From Lachnospiraceae bacterium (GTDB lineage: Bacteria; Bacillota; Clostridia; Lachnospirales; Lachnospiraceae): DNA of 64,000 nt. The notes under the pieces were generated by a model. The model was given only the letters and a program-made list of their open reading frames with translations. It made no database searches and was not told the DNA's origin. The stretch lies in the NCBI GenBank assembly GCA_024698485.1, contig JAILRC010000019.1, positions 1 to 64,000 of the forward strand, written 5' to 3'. The position numbers were made by a program, and so were the translations under genes. Positions 62,316 through 64,000 of this stretch are shown here, one piece after another (position 1 is the first letter of the stretch; every line of letters starts with the position of its first letter).

Positions 62316-64000
62316 TAAAGCACTCTCTTGAATTTCTTTTCCATTTCGCTTTTTGTCATGGAAATGGTGGTAGGTCTTCCGTGAGGGCAATGATAAGGAT
62401 CTTCAAGTTCAAACATCTCTCTTATCAATGCATCCGCCTCTTCAAAGGAAAGATAGTTGTTTCCCTTTACCGCAGCCTTGCAGGATATGGTGGCGATCCT
62501 GTCCAGCATGGTTTCGGGATTTTTTGCATCCCTGCCTGTGAGAAGATCTTCAAGTATCTCCTTAAAAAGAACATCATAATCGATATCCACAAGTTCTGCC
62601 GGAACTCCGGTCACTTTAAATTCTCTGGGGCCGAATTCTTCAAGTTCAAATCCCAGTTTTTGGAATACCGACATGTTTTTGATCAGGCATTCGGCTTCCC
62701 TCATGGAAAGAGAGATCACTGCGGGAGGCAGGATGGTCTGAGACATGAATTCTTCCTTTGCCCTTAGTTTTTTCATGGTCTTTTCGAAAAGCACCTTCTC
62801 ATGAGCGGCATGCTGATCGATCATGAAGACCGTATCTCCCATCTCAATGATCCAATAGGTCTTGAATACCTGGCCCACAAGGCGGAATTCCAGTTTCTTT
62901 TCTTTGTAAAGATCAAGAGGAATCTCCGTCTGTTCTGCGTCGGTGATCATATTTGCCTTTGCCAGAAGTTCCTGCAAAGGATCCGGTTCTTTTTCGTCGT
63001 GAACAGCGGGCTTTTCTTCAGCGGCCTTAGTTTCAACGGTTTCGTGTTCGACGTTTTCAGCAGGTTTCTGAACCGGTTTTTCTTTTATTTCGGGTCTTTC
63101 CAGTTTTAAACCGTATTCACTGACTATCTCAGGCTTTTTGATCTCAGCTTTTTCCGGAGCCGCCACAGAGACGGGGATCACTTCTTTCGGAACCTTGTTT
63201 TCAAAAGGCTCGGGAATGTGGATCGAATTCAAAACGTCCATTCTCGCTTTTCTCCCCTCGGCTATCTCCTTTTCTTCTTTAAGGATGTTGCTGACGATCA
63301 TGTTTTTTCCCGTAAGTGCATCTCTCACAGCTTTATAAACAAGCTTATAGATCATATCATTGTCGGAAAAACGTATCTCGAGTTTTGAAGGATGAACATT
63401 TACATCCACAAAATCCGCAGGGCATGTGATGTAAATGGCCGCAACGGGATAACTGTGTCCCATCATGTAGCCTTTGTAAGCATCTTCCAAAGCATTAGCC
63501 ACCACTTTGGAGCGCACAAATCTTCCGTTGATGAAGACAGCTTCAAGTTCGCGATTTCCTCTGGAAATGTATGGTTTAGCCACCACACCGTCAACTTTTA
63601 TCTCATTTTCCGTATTTTCTTCCTTGATCTCCATTAAGGCTTTGGCAATATCAAGTCCGTAAAGTTCAAGAAAATCGTCACGGATCTTTCCTTTACCCGT
63701 GGTATGAAGAATGACTCTTCCGTTACCGATGAGTTTAAAAGAAATGTCCGTATGGGAAAGAGCCAGTTTCTCAACAGTTTCGCAGATATATCCTGCTTCA
63801 GTGGAGGAAGACTTTAAAAATTTTCTTCTTACGGGAGTGTTGAAAAAGATGTCTTTTACCAGAAATGTCGTGCCGTTGGGGCAGCCTGTCTCTTCAAATG
63901 CTTTTTCTTCTCCCCCTTCGATGACGTAACGGATACCTGTAAAGGCATCTTGGGTTTTTGTAAGGATCTCGACCCTGGCAATACTTGCAATGCTTGAAAG
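62315..64000 (-). CDS. mutL: DNA mismatch repair protein MutL, N-terminus outside the window
   Basis: The reading frame runs to the right edge, so roughly the first 100 residues, including most of the ATPase motifs, lie beyond it. An ATG at 63634 is internal (ALMEIKEE), not the start. Seen here: the end of the GHKL ATPase with SSIASIARVEILTKT and TFLVKDIFFNTPVRRKFL, a Lys/Glu/Pro-rich linker, and the C-terminal endonuclease domain with DQHAAHEKVLFE (the DQHA-x2-E-x4-E metal motif) and CPHGRPT. It thus should be a nicking MutL, as in organisms without MutH. Overlaps miaA by one base. Confidence 0.97.
   Translation of the reverse strand, partial: LSSIASIARVEILTKTQDAFTGIRYVIEGGEEKAFEETGCPNGTTFLVKDIFFNTPVRRKFLKSSSTEAGYICETVEKLALSHTDISFKLIGNGRVILHTTGKGKIRDDFLELYGLDIAKALMEIKEENTENEIKVDGVVAKPYISRGNRELEAVFINGRFVRSKVVANALEDAYKGYMMGHSYPVAAIYITCPADFVDVNVHPSKLEIRFSDNDMIYKLVYKAVRDALTGKNMIVSNILKEEKEIAEGRKARMDVLNSIHIPEPFENKVPKEVIPVSVAAPEKAEIKKPEIVSEYGLKLERPEIKEKPVQKPAENVEHETVETKAAEEKPAVHDEKEPDPLQELLAKANMITDAEQTEIPLDLYKEKKLEFRLVGQVFKTYWIIEMGDTVFMIDQHAAHEKVLFEKTMKKLRAKEEFMSQTILPPAVISLSMREAECLIKNMSVFQKLGFELEEFGPREFKVTGVPAELVDIDYDVLFKEILEDLLTGRDAKNPETMLDRIATISCKAAVKGNNYLSFEEADALIREMFELEDPYHCPHGRPTTISMTKSEMEKKFKRVL

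Noticed and set aside
63634..63636. ATG at 63634 as the mutL start
   Set aside because: The frame stays open to the window edge and encodes conserved MutL residues upstream (SSIASIARVEILTKT), so this Met is internal.

Overview
The window looks like a chromosomal core segment of a low-to-moderate GC Gram-positive anaerobe of the Clostridia, most probably Lachnospiraceae (Butyrivibrio/Roseburia-like). This rests on gene order: rpsB-tsf, phoH-pgpH-ybeY, scpA-scpB, the radical-SAM/DUF2344/RNase G/L21/Prp/L27/obg chain, nadD-yqeK-rsfS, sepF-divIVA-lspA-rluD, and mre-mrdA-min-rodA. It also rests on strong AGGAGG Shine-Dalgarno sites and on an L27 with the Firmicutes-type cleavable N-terminus. I name no species. 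Almost everything is housekeeping. I see no prophage, insertion sequence, CRISPR array, tRNA or rRNA.

Layout, plus strand 1-33.6 kb: rpsB and tsf; a SpoU methyltransferase; an orphan CheX; an aconitase-like hydratase; rpsU (58 codons). Then comes a run from a membrane GGDEF protein through phoH, a shortened PgpH-like protein, ybeY, a lipid-II/polysaccharide flippase-like protein, two flavoproteins, proB-proA and miaB. Next are rny, an aminotransferase, proC, a Nudix hydrolase and pdp, followed by a pilM-pilN-pilO-like trio with a metallophosphoesterase, scpA-scpB, a SWIM-SNF2 helicase and an HD-GYP protein. A zinc-ribbon membrane protein (minus strand) sits at 33.6-34.5 kb. Plus-strand genes resume at 34.7-44.3 kb: radical SAM protein, DUF2344 protein, RNase G, L21 with its leader, Prp, L27, Obg, YhbY, a NadD-YqeK fusion, RsfS and a Xer-type recombinase.

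From 44.3 kb to the end all genes are on the minus strand. In transcription order (right to left) these are: mutL (cut by the window end), miaA, a COG4100 PLP enzyme, mreB-mreC-mreD, mrdA (PBP2), minC-minD-minE, rodA, mgsA; then a 409-bp gap; a small P-loop protein; an HlyD-like membrane protein; sepF-divIVA-lspA-rluD plus a degenerate ATPase; and an orphan BlaI-type repressor. The right half is therefore dominated by cell-shape and division genes: the Mre/PBP2/RodA elongation machinery, MinCDE, SepF and DivIVA.

The most unusual DNA is a 131-bp, almost fully base-paired, four-armed inverted-repeat element (51124-51254) alone in the 409-bp gap after mgsA. It could be a structured RNA or a palindromic repeat/MITE-like element, and the sequence alone cannot decide. 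Other points worth a second look are the PgpH homologue with a broken HD motif, a PilM with an acidic insert of about 360 residues, a promoter whose -35 box lies inside the preceding terminator (rplU), an inverted repeat around the recombinase promoter, and a P-loop protein with broken Walker motifs in the sepF operon.
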